A DNA stretch of 64,000 nucleotides from Eutreptiella sp. 'Long Island Sound 2002' (GCA_964036045.1 OZ038383.1:93442086-93506085), one strand, 5' to 3'. Positions 23,829 to 34,519 are shown, counted from the first letter of the stretch. Notes: generated by a model not told the origin, from the sequence alone. Program-made: numbers and translations.

Positions 23829-25434
23829 TCACACTAAGCTGAGAAAGGTGGATCCGGGTGATGTCCCTTCCAGTGTGGGTTTGCTCTCTGAACGCCTGCC
23901 AAAAGCACGCAGCGAGGTCTGTTGCATCCTCCTGGGAGCATCAATTTTAGCTGTTGTTGTGACTGGTTCCAACACAAGGCCCCCAAGATAAACAATTTTG
24001 TTGTTTGCTGTCCAAGTGTAGGCAGGCTGCTTATTGTCACCTGTGCCTCCGCCTGCATGTTCTCCTGCCCTACAAGCCACAACAAAACACCAAAAGACCA
24101 AGGCTGGACAAACAAGACCAAGTGCCAGGATTATCTTCTTATTTTGGTTGGTTCCATGCTTGGTTTATGTTGCTTTACTTGTTGTTGCAGCAGAAGTCAA
24201 TCTATTCTGGGTGGTCGCTTTTTGCATTCTCTCATCCATCTGGATGTTATGAGCTAGCTTGCTAGCGAGCAAAAAAATTCTCTTCACCACTTTGAACCAT
24301 GCCTTGGGTTTTGTCTGGTGCATGTGTTTTTCATCCCACACTCTGCACACAATTTGGCTCGATTTCACAGATGCACATCATCACCACCAGCCTGCAGTCC
24401 ACCACCACCATCACCACCATGCTGCACCACATCATCACCACCATGGGCATTCTCATCCTCCCTCTGGTGCCCCACCCCACCACCAGCATGCTCGTCCACT
24501 ACCCTCAGGAGCCCCGCCCCCTCACCACCACCACCATCACCACCACCACCACCACCATCACCATCACCATCACCATGCCCCTCCTCAATTCCCCCATCAC
24601 CACCCCCAGCACCACCACTCCCAGCCTCCGCTCCCCTCCCAGCATCATCACCACTCTTCAACCCAGCACCACCAGCATCACCACCATCATCCCCCACATC
24701 CATGGTAAAAGGTGCCTGAGTCACACGTCGCATGAATTTTATGCATGATGTCCCTGTGTCACGGCTCAAATGCTTCAATACATTTTGGGCATGGCATTTC
24801 CACTGCATTGTGAATGCAGCGCTCAGCAGACTCAATCTAATGAGAACAATCTGGGAACAATTTGCATTTGAGCATTTGAGGAAGAATGCGTTGGAGGCAT
24901 ACCTTTGGTTGCCTGGGGAAACTCAGGAGTCAGTTGGCGCCACTGGAGGGTTTTGATGAAATTTAAACCTAAAGATGTGTGGCAACATTCATGAGGTATA
25001 GCAGCATGCAGTCTTTCTGCTTTGTGGCATACAGTGCATGCCTTTTCATAGTCCTGGTATGCCCATTTGAAGGCTAGTGAGCGTCGAACCTTTACTCTGC
25101 AATTTCAAGGTCACATGAATATCATTGCAAATGTGATAAGAAAGTTTGTAACCACCGATACTGTTTCTCGTTCCAGAACCTGCTCAGAGGGAAAATTGTG
25201 TAGCACTTGCTGGTTTTTGCAGAATTGGGTCATGGGGCCTTGACATTCAGCACTTTGACACAATTGAGGCACGGGCGACCACATGGGAACCCACAAAATT
25301 GCTTTCGCATGCTTTGTGTCCTTGACCAAAGAGGGCAGCACTGCCCCATTTGGGAAAGGCTTGATTGTAGGCAATCAATGCGAGCTGATTGGCATGTGGT
25401 CATTGTGGTTGTGAGCTCAGAACCCAGATTCTGG
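23829..25434 (-). CDS. Spliced Cys-rich gene, no recognised family (5' end missing)
   Basis: Minus-strand exons that join in frame: 25434-25291, 25209-25162, 25096-24969, 24912-(end unresolved), 24342-24179 and 24052-23829 (ends TGA). Introns 1-3 are 81, 65 and 56 bp. Signals are ttactgttgcag, aacaGTATCG, ttgaaattgcag, ttagGTTTAA and gagtttccccag for the first four exons, and ttgtgtgcag and acaaGTAAAG around exon five. The product has many Cys/His pairs (QFCGKC across intron 1, KACTVCHKAERLH, IPHECCH, FLKCSNANC, QWKCHAQ), then FMRRVTQAPFTMDVGDDGGD, which runs into a Gly/Asp-rich tract over the CAC/CAT microsatellite. That tract may be intronic: a donor at GGG TTG would join phase-correctly to VWDEKHMHQTKPKAWF. 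The last exon reads GGTGDNKQPAYTWTANNKIV. The first intron and exon-four end are the least certain. An upstream ATG near 25,635 could start the gene. Metal binding is an inference from the Cys pattern only. Confidence 0.55.
24372..24690. repeat. CAC/CAT trinucleotide-rich microsatellite
   Basis: Dense caccaccatcacc triplets, purest at 24,520-24,580. It gives a His-rich frame on the plus strand (24,259-24,708) and a Gly/Asp-rich frame on the minus strand; the latter is continuous with an exon of the minus-strand gene. Confidence 0.9.
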
Positions 25435-25769
25435 CTGCAACAGTAAAATGGACAATTTAATGAATGGCCCTGTGCTGCAATGAGAAATATCTCTGTGCAG
25501 CTGTGGCCACCTTTGTTTGTTGGTGGACAATTCGTATGGGCAACTGTGCTACTTGTGGCACCAAGGGGTCACTGCTGAACTCAACCATGGAGGACTAACA
25601 CCCTGGCGTTGCAGCAGGGTCCCTGTTGTGTTCATTGCGTGTGCTGTCATATAATGGCTGCCGAAAGTTTGGCGGCATGCGCCAGCAGTTACGTTATGGG
25701 CAGCTGCAGCCCTTGACCACCCCCCCCCTCAAGATGGCCAAAACATCAAGAAGGTCCCGACCTCATTTG
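25435..25769. other. Region upstream of the minus-strand Cys-rich gene
   Basis: Probably holds the missing first exon of that gene: a minus ATG at 25,635 opens a short frame (MNTTGTLLQRQGVSPPW). No promoter motif is clear. Confidence 0.3.
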
Positions 25770-25995
25770 GCGCTGAAGGCGCCAGAAAAATCTTCTAAGC
25801 ATGTTGTGGGCGGTAAAATTTCGATTTTACCCCAAGTGTGTATACTCAAACTGCGCAGAATTTCATGGGGAACCCAAATATTTATGCAAAGCATGAAAAA
25901 CTTTTCCTGACCCCTAACCTCCCCCATCCAGCCCCCCCAACTTGGCTGCTGGGACCAGACCTCCCAGGGGGTAAATTTTTTTTTCAAGAACCCAA
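25770..25995 (+). repeat. Dispersed repeat copy (related to 47,600-47,745)
   Basis: gtgtgtatactcaaactgcg and ggggaacccaaata correspond to gtgtccatactcaaaatact and aggagaacccaata at the second site, preceded in both by a short segment with a gggtttt/cgatttt-acccc dyad. Origin unknown. Confidence 0.55.
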
Positions 25996-26307
25996 CATAC
26001 ATGTGTTTAGCATGATCACTGCGACAAGGGGAACGTTTTAAGGTAAGTATGTTGGGGTACCCGGCCCGGGACTCCATCCCAGCTGCACCCCTTCAGGTCT
26101 GCAATTTAACGCATTTTACCGCAATTTTACCGCAATTTTTCAGTGATCCTTCCATTCAAAAATTTTATTTTATTATTTATTTTTCCCTGGAGGAAAATTC
26201 TTTCACTTCCTTCGCTGTCACCAGGCACACTGTACGGTGTGTGTGTTCTCATCTGTCCTGCATGTCATTTGTGTGGCAGGAAGCGTTTCTGTTTCTGTGT
26301 TCGCAAA
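25996..26307. other. Spacer with small ttttaccgcaa repeats
   Basis: ttttaccgcaa occurs at 26,114 and 26,125 and again near 26,545. No gene seen. Confidence 0.35.
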
Positions 26308-26590
26308 ATGTCGTCCACTTCTAGGGACAGTGATTCTGGCAAGGGCAAAAGGCCATTTAAGGGTGGCAACGGAAAGGGTGATGTGGAAGGATTGTTGGAT
26401 TAAGTGAGGCTCCTGATTGCTTTGCATGCCCGATTCAGCCTGCATGTCCTGTGCATCCAACAAGTATCCAGAAACCACCAGAAATTTACAGCAACCATCC
26501 AGGGATCTTTTCGGAATTTTTCCAAAGACCGCAATGCTGCAATTTTACCGCAATTCACCGCAGTTGATCACAATTTTTTCGAGGGTGGGA
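26308..26590 (+). pseudogene. Short frameshifted coding remnant
   Basis: ATG at 26,308 opens MSSTSRDSDSGKGKRPFKGG, then NGKGDVEGLLD and TAA at 26,401. One base over, the frame continues across the stop as LSEAPDCFACPIQPACPVHP and TSIQKPPEIYSNHPGIFSEF. The Ser/Lys/Gly start and Cys/Pro-rich continuation would suit a small nucleic-acid-binding or gag-like protein, but I recognise no family. Confidence 0.3.
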
Positions 26591-27003
26591 GGACCGCAAT
26601 TCCCCATCCCCCCCCCCCCCCCCCCTTGGGGGGGGTCAAATGTTTAGGGGGTGTCGCCATTGGGGGCTGTACCTGGGCGCCCCCCAGGTGGCGGGTTTTG
26701 GAAATTCTGTGTGGATGGGAGTCCAACCCCCCCCCCCCCCGCCCGTGTCTGTCCCCTTTCCCCATGTGGGGGAGGGACAGTTTGCGGGTGGGGTGGTGCG
26801 GAAGGCACCAGAAGAATTACTTTGCCATTTTTGCTCTGTGGCAGCAGGTGGGTCAAGGGGCTGGCTGGGTTCCAAGCTTAGGTGGCCTAAACTGCCAATT
26901 TTTGTAGCCCCGGACACGAGAACACAAAAAAACTGTTGTGGAGAAAACCTATGGTTTTTACCGAAAAAGAAATTCAGAAAAGTGATGAGCGCCCACAAGG
27001 GTT
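26591..27003. other. Homopolymer-rich sequence
   Basis: Poly-C/poly-G runs at 26,609-26,624, 26,628-26,634 and 26,726-26,740, and a 14-bp dyad at ctgggcgccccccag. Open frames here are proline/glycine artefacts. Confidence 0.4.
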
Positions 27004-27405
27004 GTGACGGCTCCATCAGAGAAAGGCGTTTTTGAATGGCATGTAAAGCTGGCCGTTCTTCAAAGGCCTGACGCGCAATTGCGCGGCACAGAGAGAAGTG
27101 TTTGTGCAGAAGGGCGGCGAGAAAAACGTTTGTGCAGAAGGGCGGCGTGGTACATTTGCATGCAGCACAAGAATGCCACCACGCAAGTTCGACAAATACT
27201 GCACCACCGATGCTTTACAACAAAGCACGTGTCCAATGTATACCGGCACTTTGGAAATCATGCGTTAAGCGTTGGCAAGGCACGTTTTTGGGTAATGGTG
27301 TGTCACGCATGTGGCCAAAAACCAACTCGGAAGCTGTATTGCTGTCATAACGCGCCATTGTGCGTTAAGAATATTATCAAAGGCCCGCTTTTGTCACAGA
27401 AGTGA
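27004..27405 (+). pseudogene. Cys-rich coding remnant, possible piggyBac-type C terminus
   Basis: A 133-codon frame ending in TGA. Its last third, VMVCHACGQKPTRKLYCC followed by HNAPLCVKNI, has the C-x2-C ... C-C ... PLC spacing seen in the Cys-rich C-terminal domain of piggyBac-like transposases (established for that family). The rest does not resemble the catalytic domain. A 20-bp direct duplication (gtttgtgcagaagggcggcg at about 27,098 and 27,128) lies inside, so part of the frame is repeat. The start is arbitrary. Low confidence. Confidence 0.28.
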
Positions 27406-27591
27406 GATTTGAACGCAATTGCGCTCTACTTGAACCAAGGAAAGCGCCTTCGGAGGCTAGTCTTGAGAATCTATAAGGCGCAGTTGCGCGGTACAAATAT
27501 TGTGCTGCTCTGCCATTAATGGCCAGTATCTCACCTTTAAGCCCAACCCCGCCCCCCCCCCCTGCCGGGGGTGGGACTTTTCTGCTTGCAG

Positions 27592-27761
27592 TGAGAATGA
27601 ATTGCGCCCCATTGTATGATCATATCCATCTGAAAGAGATTGTCTTTGAAAAAAGACTATTGAGCGAAGTGGCGGTCATCAACGGCCCTATTGTCAATGG
27701 TGAGGTCACAAACATTGAATGGCTACCTAGGAAGGGATCAGCTTGCATACGCTTTGACTAA
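27592..27761 (+). CDS. Exon-like frame with clean splice sites
   Basis: After cttttctgcttgcag the frame reads RMNCAPLYDHIHLKEIVFEK, RLLSEVAVINGPIVNGEVTN and IEWLPRKGSACIRFD, then TAA at 27,759. A donor GTGAGG at 27,700 would make a 108-bp exon. The composition is clearly protein-like, but I recognise no family and cannot join it to other exons. Confidence 0.35.
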
Positions 27762-28179
27762 AGCTGGCTATAATCATAAATTTAGTCATGCACTGCACCA
27801 TGTGATTCTGCCCCAATGTCGCCAATCCGCAATTTGCTCTAATTTGCAATCTGTCATTGGTGTGATTGATAGGCGATGATTTCACAATGCGATCATAATC
27901 CATGATCAATTATCTACAAAGGAAAAAGACGAATGTAAGAAGTCGAGAATCGCACATCTCGCAATGTACAGATTGTGGACCGATGATCAGCAACTCACAA
28001 TTACTCAAACCGCAATGCACGGGATGCCCACCCCGAACATCCTATTTTTGATTCCCAGGTCAGAAATCCCGTTTCTGAAAAAATGGTTCCTCTATTTCCA
28101 CATAGTATGTCCCATTATATGCTGAGCTTGTGATCGCACAACAGCCACCACGCTGCAGCCAGCCTTCGCCGCCACGCAA
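27762..28179. other. Unique sequence, no feature seen
   Basis: AT-balanced sequence with many stops in all frames. Confidence 0.4.
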
Positions 28180-28464
28180 ATGCCAGCCAACATTCGCCAC
28201 CACGCAAATGCCACACACAACAACACACTGAGGCATATACAAGATGAAGGCCGTACAGTGATTCCACGGAGAAATTACGGTGGCGACGCGGCGGTGGGCA
28301 GGTTTACCACTCACTGTGTGAGAGCCAAGACACGTGCATCAAGGTCAAAGCGGTCAATTGTGGAAGTGGGCGGGACTGGAGCGGGTTGTAGCCTCACGCG
28401 TAATCCAAAGCAGCTTGCACGGCCGAGAGTCATAAAGCAAAGACACGCGGATGCGGATGAGTAA
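28180..28464 (+). CDS. Possible basic-protein exon
   Basis: A 94-codon plus frame ends at TAA. From TVIPRRNYGGDAAVGRFTTH through RAKTRASRSKRSIVEVGG it is Arg/Lys-rich and protein-like. The first 30 codons include a small caacattcgccaccacgca direct repeat. No family and no supporting splice sites. Confidence 0.22.
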   Translation: MPANIRHHANATHNNTLRHIQDEGRTVIPRRNYGGDAAVGRFTTHCVRAKTRASRSKRSIVEVGGTGAGCSLTRNPKQLARPRVIKQRHADADE

Positions 28465-28910
28465 CAAGATCATTGGAAGGGATTCGAATTCCGTTCTGCT
28501 TTCGGGGGACCTTTTGGTAGCCTATGTTTGTTCTGCTCCCAAGGTTGATACTTCAGTGCGCAAGTGTATCTTTGCTTTGAAGCAATGCCAATGGTCACCA
28601 TTCTCCATTCAGGAGCGGGTATGACCAATGGAGAGAGACGCATATCACATTACGAAGATCCATTTCAAATTTATAATGAAATTGGACACCAGCAAACCAA
28701 AATATCGCTTTTAGAATGAATTTGGAAAAGAAGAGAATTGGATTCTCATACCTTGTCATACACATTGCATCATAAACTGCCGGGGGAACGGCAAGTACCC
28801 TTCTCAATGGGTTGGTCGATCGGTCGGCCCACGTGTGAATAGCCGACTGCTCCGGTGGGCCCAATCTAGGGGACCGTGATCTTGAGAGTTTGTGCCTTTA
28901 CCACTTGCAG
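28465..28910. other. Unique sequence, no feature seen
   Basis: A minus frame at 28,595-28,864 is open but of unremarkable composition. Nothing supportable. Confidence 0.35.
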
Positions 28911-29188
28911 CATTTGTGACTTGTTGTACAACAGGTTCAACGAATGCGGCATCCCATTTCCATTCTAGCAATAGCCCTGCACACAGTGTTTCTGACGAAC
29001 ATACTTTAGGTCTCACACACACACCTTCCTACGGACGATGGGCTAAAAAGTGGTTGAGCGACAGAAAGAAATTGCGGATGCAGTCATGCACTGCTTCCAT
29101 TATATGTTTGTACACATGCTACGCTGTTGAGATGCTCCCGCATGTCGTGGCTGAGCCATGTAACAAAGTAAATGGCTTTCATTGTACG
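28911..29188 (+). CDS. Probable exon of a decayed plus-strand gene
   Basis: Bounded by gcctttaccacttgcag and TACG|gtaatg. In frame: FVTCCTTGSTNAASHFHSSN, SPAHSVSDEHTLGLTHTPSY, GRWAKKWLSDRKKLRMQSCT. It is open throughout 278 bp with a Ser/Thr/His-rich start and a basic middle. It lies at the head of a 4-kb stretch with scattered plus-strand coding segments, so it may be that gene's 5' part. No family recognised. Confidence 0.35.
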
Positions 29189-29469
29189 GTAATGCAAATC
29201 AACATCCATAAGAGTTGTATCCCTTCATTCGTGGCATGCTTCAATTTGTGGACTCAGGGGAAGGCTCTTGCAACCCTGTATGGATGCTGCAACACACGAC
29301 CCAAAGTTGCAAAAGAGGTTGTTGCATCGTCCACCTTGTATTTTCAATGAAATCAAGCGGCACTATGCTATTATGCTTTGTGATATTTGCCATTGATAGT
29401 GTAGTGAGAGTGTGACAGTACCTCGTGATAGACTACTTGAGTGATTTGTACTCATTGACGACAATAAGC

Positions 29470-29965
29470 AGCCCAACACTGCATGCAAATGAAATCGATG
29501 AAATTGCGGCAATTTCCAAACAGAAAATACGGAGGACTTTACTGATACATTTGGCTCGTCCACGAAGCGGATTTTCAAGCACGTGTGAGTGCCATGCAAC
29601 ATGGCTTTGAATTGCGCTTGCAATCATTTGATTTTCATTTCGAAAGAATTCATGCATTGGAAAGACGCTTTGAAGCATTGTCATGTTTGCATTGTAGTAA
29701 TGATTGTCCGTGCCGGCGAGATATTTTTGAGTCGCGCAAGGAGACCAAGGAAAATCATCATGGATTTCTTCCTCGCCCCGGAGTTGTTGAGGCATCCCTC
29801 CCTACTTTAATTTCCGTGGATGTTGACGCCCAAGAGGAGAGTGGCAATGCAAGTGGTGTCCTTATTGGACGATTGTCTACTCGGGTTAAGGAACTTGAGC
29901 AACAAGTGAACCAAGTTTCACCAAAACTGGGCGCTTTGTCATGTTTGTGGAGTGAAAGGACGTAA
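29470..29965 (+). pseudogene. Coding remnant with coiled-coil-like end
   Basis: The frame ending with TAA at 29,963 reads (after a TGA near 29,543) LVHEADFQARVSAMQHGFEL, RLQSFDFHFERIHALERRFE and later LIGRLSTRVKELEQQVNQVS. The last part has heptad-like Leu/Val spacing. A second frame is open over 29,589-29,810, so a frameshift is possible. No family recognised. Confidence 0.35.
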
Positions 29966-30276
29966 AGGACTCATGGGCGCATATGGAAGAAGGAAAGGCA
30001 ACGAAACATGACAAATGCATAGGTTGAAGACCATGGCTTGCTCACCCTGTGTCATTCATACCTATGGGACCAAGGTTTGGTTCCAAAAGCGCTGTCCCAC
30101 AAGTGCGGTGCATGCCTGACACGCGCACGCCAAATTCTTAATGACATTTGCGCAGATTCTGCGGCAAAATTCTGCAGCGGTGTTTTTTGTACCTTTAGTA
30201 CCACAACATAACACATAAATGATACTCTGCATGTAATTTCCAACTATTGTGTGCAAAATTTTATTGCAAATTCGCC

Positions 30277-31329
30277 ATGCCACGAAAAGGGAGCAATTAT
30301 GAAGTTTTAGTAAAGGCAGCGACACGCATACAGGGCCGCGCAGTAGCATGTGATCTACCATACAAGAATCCTAATGAACTGTGGGGTGGCGTTGCTGATG
30401 GGGAAAAGGACGCGTTGCTTCTGATGACATTCACCGTCAACTAGCGCAGAAATAGCAAGTCGCACCGCAGTGTGGCACATGCAATAAAAGCGGCGAACAA
30501 GAGATGGGCTACTGTGTTGAAGGCTGAGGTGTGGAATTTGTACCTCATGTTCACACGGCGCTCTGCACCCGTGCGTCGCAAGCCTCGCTACCAGGAATCA
30601 AAAAAGACAGTGGTCTCTCGCCGTGATTGCCGCCTGCTGTTCAGACTTGGGCAAGCGGAACCAACAACATAGCTACTGGAGGAAAGGGCACACAAGATAC
30701 TGCGGCGCCTGTGTTGTGGTTCACATCGAAAATAACTATGTGTTTGGATTGATATTTGGTGGAACCGGTAATACACAACAACACCCGGGAATAATGACAA
30801 GCATCAAAATACAACGGTGATGCAGGTGTTGATACGACCCTCGGCACTCAGCTACTTTGTTGGACACAAGACCGTGCAGCAGGTCATGGATTCCGTTAGC
30901 GGAGTGGCCCGCGCTATTTGTCCTGTGCAAGGACAATTTGAGGCAGTGATCAACAAACTTGGGTTGAATGAAAGGCGTGCTACAATTTTCGAAAGTACCC
31001 GCGCACCGCCGGACGTTTGGTGACATCTGATGCTTACGGAGCAAGAAATATCTAAGAACGTAGACCTGTGCGACCCGGTTCAGTTCTTGTCCCAGCCGCT
31101 GAAGGAGCAACCGCGCCAAACGGTACCAATTGTGTGCAACGAGAATATTTTCTACTGTCTCACTATACGGTTAAAGGTGCATTGCATACAACATTCACGC
31201 CGTGTTGCACACATGTTCGCTCGTGTACGGTGTCTGGCACGCGTAGGAATATGCTGTCTTGGCTGCTTGTCGCGCTTTCTGGCTGATTGTTACGTAACTA
31301 AGGTTTGGCATGGTGGCTATTGGGCATAA
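30277..31329 (+). pseudogene. Long decayed coding segment (part 1)
   Basis: Starts MPRKGSNYEVLVKAATRIQG, stop TAG at 30,442, resumes in frame (AHAIKAANKRWATVLKAEVW), shifts frame near 30,620-30,680 to CGACVVVHIENNYVFGLIFG, then returns to LSYFVGHKTVQQVMDSVSGV, TGA at 31,021 and DPVQFLSQPLKEQPRQTVPI. The segments keep order and protein-like composition over about 350 codons, so this was a gene or transposon ORF. The basic first part would suit nucleic-acid binding. Sequence family not recognised. The lesions are of all three stop types, which argues for decay and against stop-codon reassignment. Confidence 0.5.
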
Positions 31330-31340
31330 GATAGTAGCAC

Positions 31341-32070
31341 ATGCAAATCTCATTGTTCTGGAGAAATTTGTTGCAGTGTGCATCCTACGCAGTTGTGACA
31401 TGCTGCATGGTCTTCGCCGAAACCGAAGAAGAACATGGGCCCAATGCAACAGAACTGACCGACATGAGGTTGCTTCCAAGTCGCAATTGCGTTGGACGTT
31501 TTTCTTACGAAGTATTGTCCTTTGCTGCTTTACTGTTGATTTCTCTCCATGCAATGCAATCGGGAAGGGATGCGCCCAAGTGCGGCGCGCTATGCTCCTG
31601 ATATCCTGTGCATATCCTATTTCTTGTTTCCTTTGGTTGCAGCGCCGAACGGGCCTTACCGTTGAAGGATTCCGCTGCCACTCTTGATGCGGTCACAGTG
31701 GCATAACCGGGGACCAGGTGTCATGCATACCAACGAGTATGGGGAAGCAAACCTTTCCAAGGTATCAAACTTTAAACGTACGCTCGTATGGGTGACAAAT
31801 GTGCATGTTGTTGATTCACTGTGTCACCTCCTGGGCGAAGCAAAAAACACAGTTTCAAAAACGCATGTGCGTAACGTTCCAGCTGAGTTTGTGACTGAGC
31901 GGCGAGCATTTCTGCGACACTAATTTGGATAGTGAACCGTTGGTTGTGTGCTTCGTTATGTGGGCTGCACATAAGGTGGCGACAGCAGAAGCGGATTGGG
32001 GCCTGGAAGGTTTCGTCTTCCTAGCGGACCCAACAGAACCAATGAGTCCAGGCCACTTAAACAACCAGTA
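31341..32070 (+). pseudogene. Decayed coding segment (part 2)
   Basis: Three plus-strand pieces in successive frames: 31,341-31,601 (TEEEHGPNATELTDMRLLPS, then a hydrophobic FAALLLISLHAM stretch), 31,720-31,923 (EYGEANLSKVSNFKRTLVWV, VHVVDSLCHLLGEAKNTVSK) and 31,917-32,070 (NLDSEPLVVCFVMWAAHKVA, EADWGLEGFVFLADPTEP). Each ends in a stop as the next opens. No family recognised. Probably the continuation of the preceding remnant. Confidence 0.4.
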
Positions 32071-32402
32071 ATGCGTATGTTGCTGACCCCTTGTGACGCA
32101 TCCTGAAAAACAAGATCCGTTGCAAATTGGATACATGCTGTCCCCAAAGGTCCAATGCAAAGGAGAGGAATATTAAGCATGTCATTGACAACATAAAAGC
32201 ACAGCAACGTGATAGTGAAGATGAAGATTACCACACAATGGCTTGTTAAAAGGTAGTAGCGGACGATGTACCCTGGTTTTTGCTGTTGCACTCGCGTGAT
32301 GCAGTATAATCACAAAAAACACCCGATTGTCGTTGTCATTTTCGTGGTATTCTCGTCCCACTTTCGTGCTGTATTGCAAACCATTGTTTAATGTTGCATA
32401 AG
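32071..32402. other. Stop-rich gap in the decayed coding region
   Basis: Stops in all plus frames; AT-richer. It may be an old intron or insertion. Confidence 0.35.
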
Positions 32403-33268
32403 TCACAGCCCCCAGAAAAGCGGGAGGAGGAGATAGCGATAGCCATCAGGGCCTGGGCACAACTGTGAAGAAAGTCGGGAACAAGGCAGTGGTCACTAGT
32501 CCGGCGACGAAGGAAAGGGCAAAGAAGGAAAAACAGACCCTGTTGTGACCCACTTCGACGAGCATTTCAAACAACTGGGGTTCAAGTACAAATTGAAGGA
32601 TTTGATTATTGATGAACAGAAGCAGTTCGGGCACATCCGCCACTCCGTTGATGCAGAGGTTGATGTGAAGTATGAATCGTTCTTGCACAATTCCCAAAGC
32701 ATTTGCTGCATGTGATCACGTAGGATCAAGCTGGTATGCCTTGTAAATTCGCCATGTCTAACGCGCAATTGCGCGTTAACACGTTGTTTGTTTGCTACCC
32801 TCAGACAACAAACCAGTGGTTGTGGGTGGCCAACATGAAACGAAGGTAGCACTCCGCCGTGCTAAGAAGAATATGGACTCTGGGTCTATCTTGGAGCTAT
32901 CGATGGAGGATTGCTTCATCGACATTGTCAAGACCAAAACGCCATGGTTCGTGAAGTTCCAGGTTGCTGGTCACGAACCAGGGGTTGCCAAGTCCATTTG
33001 TAGGAATACCATCGATGAGTTCGCGGACAACTTTCTGAAAGTGCTAGCTGAACCCCGTGGCTCCAGTCGAGAGGACACAAAAATGGCCAACAATGCATGT
33101 GCCATTTCAGCAGCTGGGTCCGCATTTGTACCTACGAGTCTCAGCCCAGATGCCAAATCAGTATGTGTCACCGAACGTGCGCTCCACATCTTTACTGTTG
33201 TACATACTCCACATTCTCCTTCCCTAGGTACTACACATGTGTCCTACGGGCACAGCATAGAATGCTGA
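32403..33268 (+). pseudogene. Decayed coding segment (part 3), with possible 71-bp intron
   Basis: Begins APRKAGGGDSDSHQGLGTTV and KKVGNKAVVTSPATKERAKK (basic), hits TGA near 32,545, then shifts to VTHFDEHFKQLGFKYKLKDL and DEQKQFGHIRHSVDAEVDVK, and a TGA near 32,712. A gtatgc ... ctaccctcag intron (32,734-32,804) precedes DNKPVVVGGQHETKVALRRA, ILELSMEDCFIDIVKTKTPW and NTIDEFADNFLKVLAEPRGS. The two sides do not join in an open frame, consistent with decay. The family is unknown to me. A GCGCAATTGCGC palindrome sits inside the intron. Confidence 0.45.
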
Positions 33269-33288
33269 GAACCGGGGCATGTTTGTCA

Positions 33289-33445
33289 GCGTTGCCTGGC
33301 ACGTGCCCTCCGATCTTTACAGGTTAATTGTCAGCGCCGTTGGGAATATTCCTCCCAAAAACGCTTCCGATATTTTTCCATCCCTAGGGATTTCGGAAGC
33401 CAGGCTGCCAAAATTGGTCGGGGTGATCGCTTCTGACGTCGGAAG
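33289..33445 (+). repeat. Dispersed repeat (AACGCTTCCGATATTTTT family), copy 1
   Basis: Order: gcctggcac, ttacaggttaattgtcagc, cgttgggaat, aacgcttccgatattttt, ccctagggatttcggaag. The same blocks recur at 39,838-40,090 in circularly permuted order. Confidence 0.75.
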
Positions 33446-33842
33446 CGATGCTTCCGACGATCGGTCGGAGTTCACCCAAGCACATACTAGGAGCATTGCT
33501 TCCAAAATGCTCTGGCACATTGCTTGGAATTGGCAAGAGCTTTGCATCCCCAATTGCTTGCTAAGTCCCAAGGAAATTGCAAGGGTTTTTGTAAAAAAGT
33601 CACCATCCGACCAACTATACACATTGACCATTTCCCCCCATAGGACCCTGGTTTCACTGTTTGACTGGTGGGCTGATGTGGCTGGCACACAGGGCCTTGA
33701 GACGATGACTGTGATTGACCATGATTGCTTTTTTGCTGACTGGCATGCCCCGTTTTCGAAACTGATTGCGCTACCACTACTCACGCATGAGTGTTTCCCT
33801 CTCTTGCCTGGGACAAAAAACTGTTCATGTACAGACAATTGA
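33446..33842 (+). CDS. Exon-like frame following the dispersed repeat
   Basis: The frame is open from upstream of the repeat to TGA at 33,840. After the repeat it encodes SIASKMLWHIAWNWQELCIP, SPSDQLYTLTISPHRTLVSL, FDWWADVAGTQGLETMTVID and HAPFSKLIALPLLTHECFPL, all protein-like. The minus strand is also open here (33,317-33,838) but less natural in composition. Possibly another piece of the decayed region; no family recognised. Confidence 0.33.
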
Positions 33843-34321
33843 CGACCACCCCCCTCCCCAACCCCTGAAGTGGCAGCGCTTAAAGTAGGGTCTTTTTTTT
33901 GTTTTGGCAGGTCACCGCCCCACCCCCGCCCCCCCTGGAAAACGGAATCCGTGGAGTCCCAGGGGCGCGACTAACCCCTGGGAAGCCAGGGGGGATGAGC
34001 AACACACGGATTCGGGTGGCCTGCCCGGGGCATGGACGACAGTCCCTTTCTTTGCAAATGAAGAAATAGAACAAGAAATTGGGATCACACCGTCTTCTTA
34101 CTCTTTTGTTGTGTGAGGGATACGGGATGGAACCGTTGTTTTTTTGGAGGAACAATTCTGATGGTTGAATATGGTTGCGGTTTTTTCTCACAAAAAAAGC
34201 ACTGTGCATCACGTAGCTTCAGGTGACTGCCTGTCCCTTCATCTTTGTGCTTGCCTTTGTGCATGTTTTGGTGTGCAAGAATTTCGTTTGCCGAGTATTG
34301 TTGTCTACAGTGTGTTGTTCC
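33843..34321. other. Spacer with one possible exon
   Basis: After ttttttttgttttggcag a plus frame (33,904-34,116) runs to TGA, ending in FFANEEIEQEIGITPSSYSF. It is too short and isolated to call. The rest is unremarkable. Confidence 0.3.
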
Positions 34322-34519
34322 ATGTCGCAAATAGTAGGTCCGGATGGCTCCACGTTGTGCGAGCCTAAGTTTGAATACACCGGACCGGGACCTTGCCAGC
34401 CCCCTGAACATCAATCAGCATCCACGGGGCCACGTGCAAACGGGCCATGTCGCCGTCGCAAGCGTCTGAAGCCCCCGACCCGCGTCATTATGCCGCCTTC
34501 GGCAGCTGCAAGTAGTTGA
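34322..34519 (+). CDS. Small basic ORF at the head of the 34-39 kb block
   Basis: ATG at 34,322: MSQIVGPDGSTLCEPKFEYT, GPGPCQPPEHQSASTGPRAN, then a basic CRRRKRLKPPTR patch that could be a nuclear-localisation signal, ending TGA at 34,517. It ends just upstream of the 298-aa ORF in another frame, so it may be the N-terminal part of the same protein after a frameshift. No family recognised. Confidence 0.4.
   Translation: MSQIVGPDGSTLCEPKFEYTGPGPCQPPEHQSASTGPRANGPCRRRKRLKPPTRVIMPPSAAASS

Noticed and set aside
24259-24708. His-rich plus-strand ORF
   Set aside because: Translation of the CAC/CAT microsatellite; the opposite strand carries properly spliced exons.
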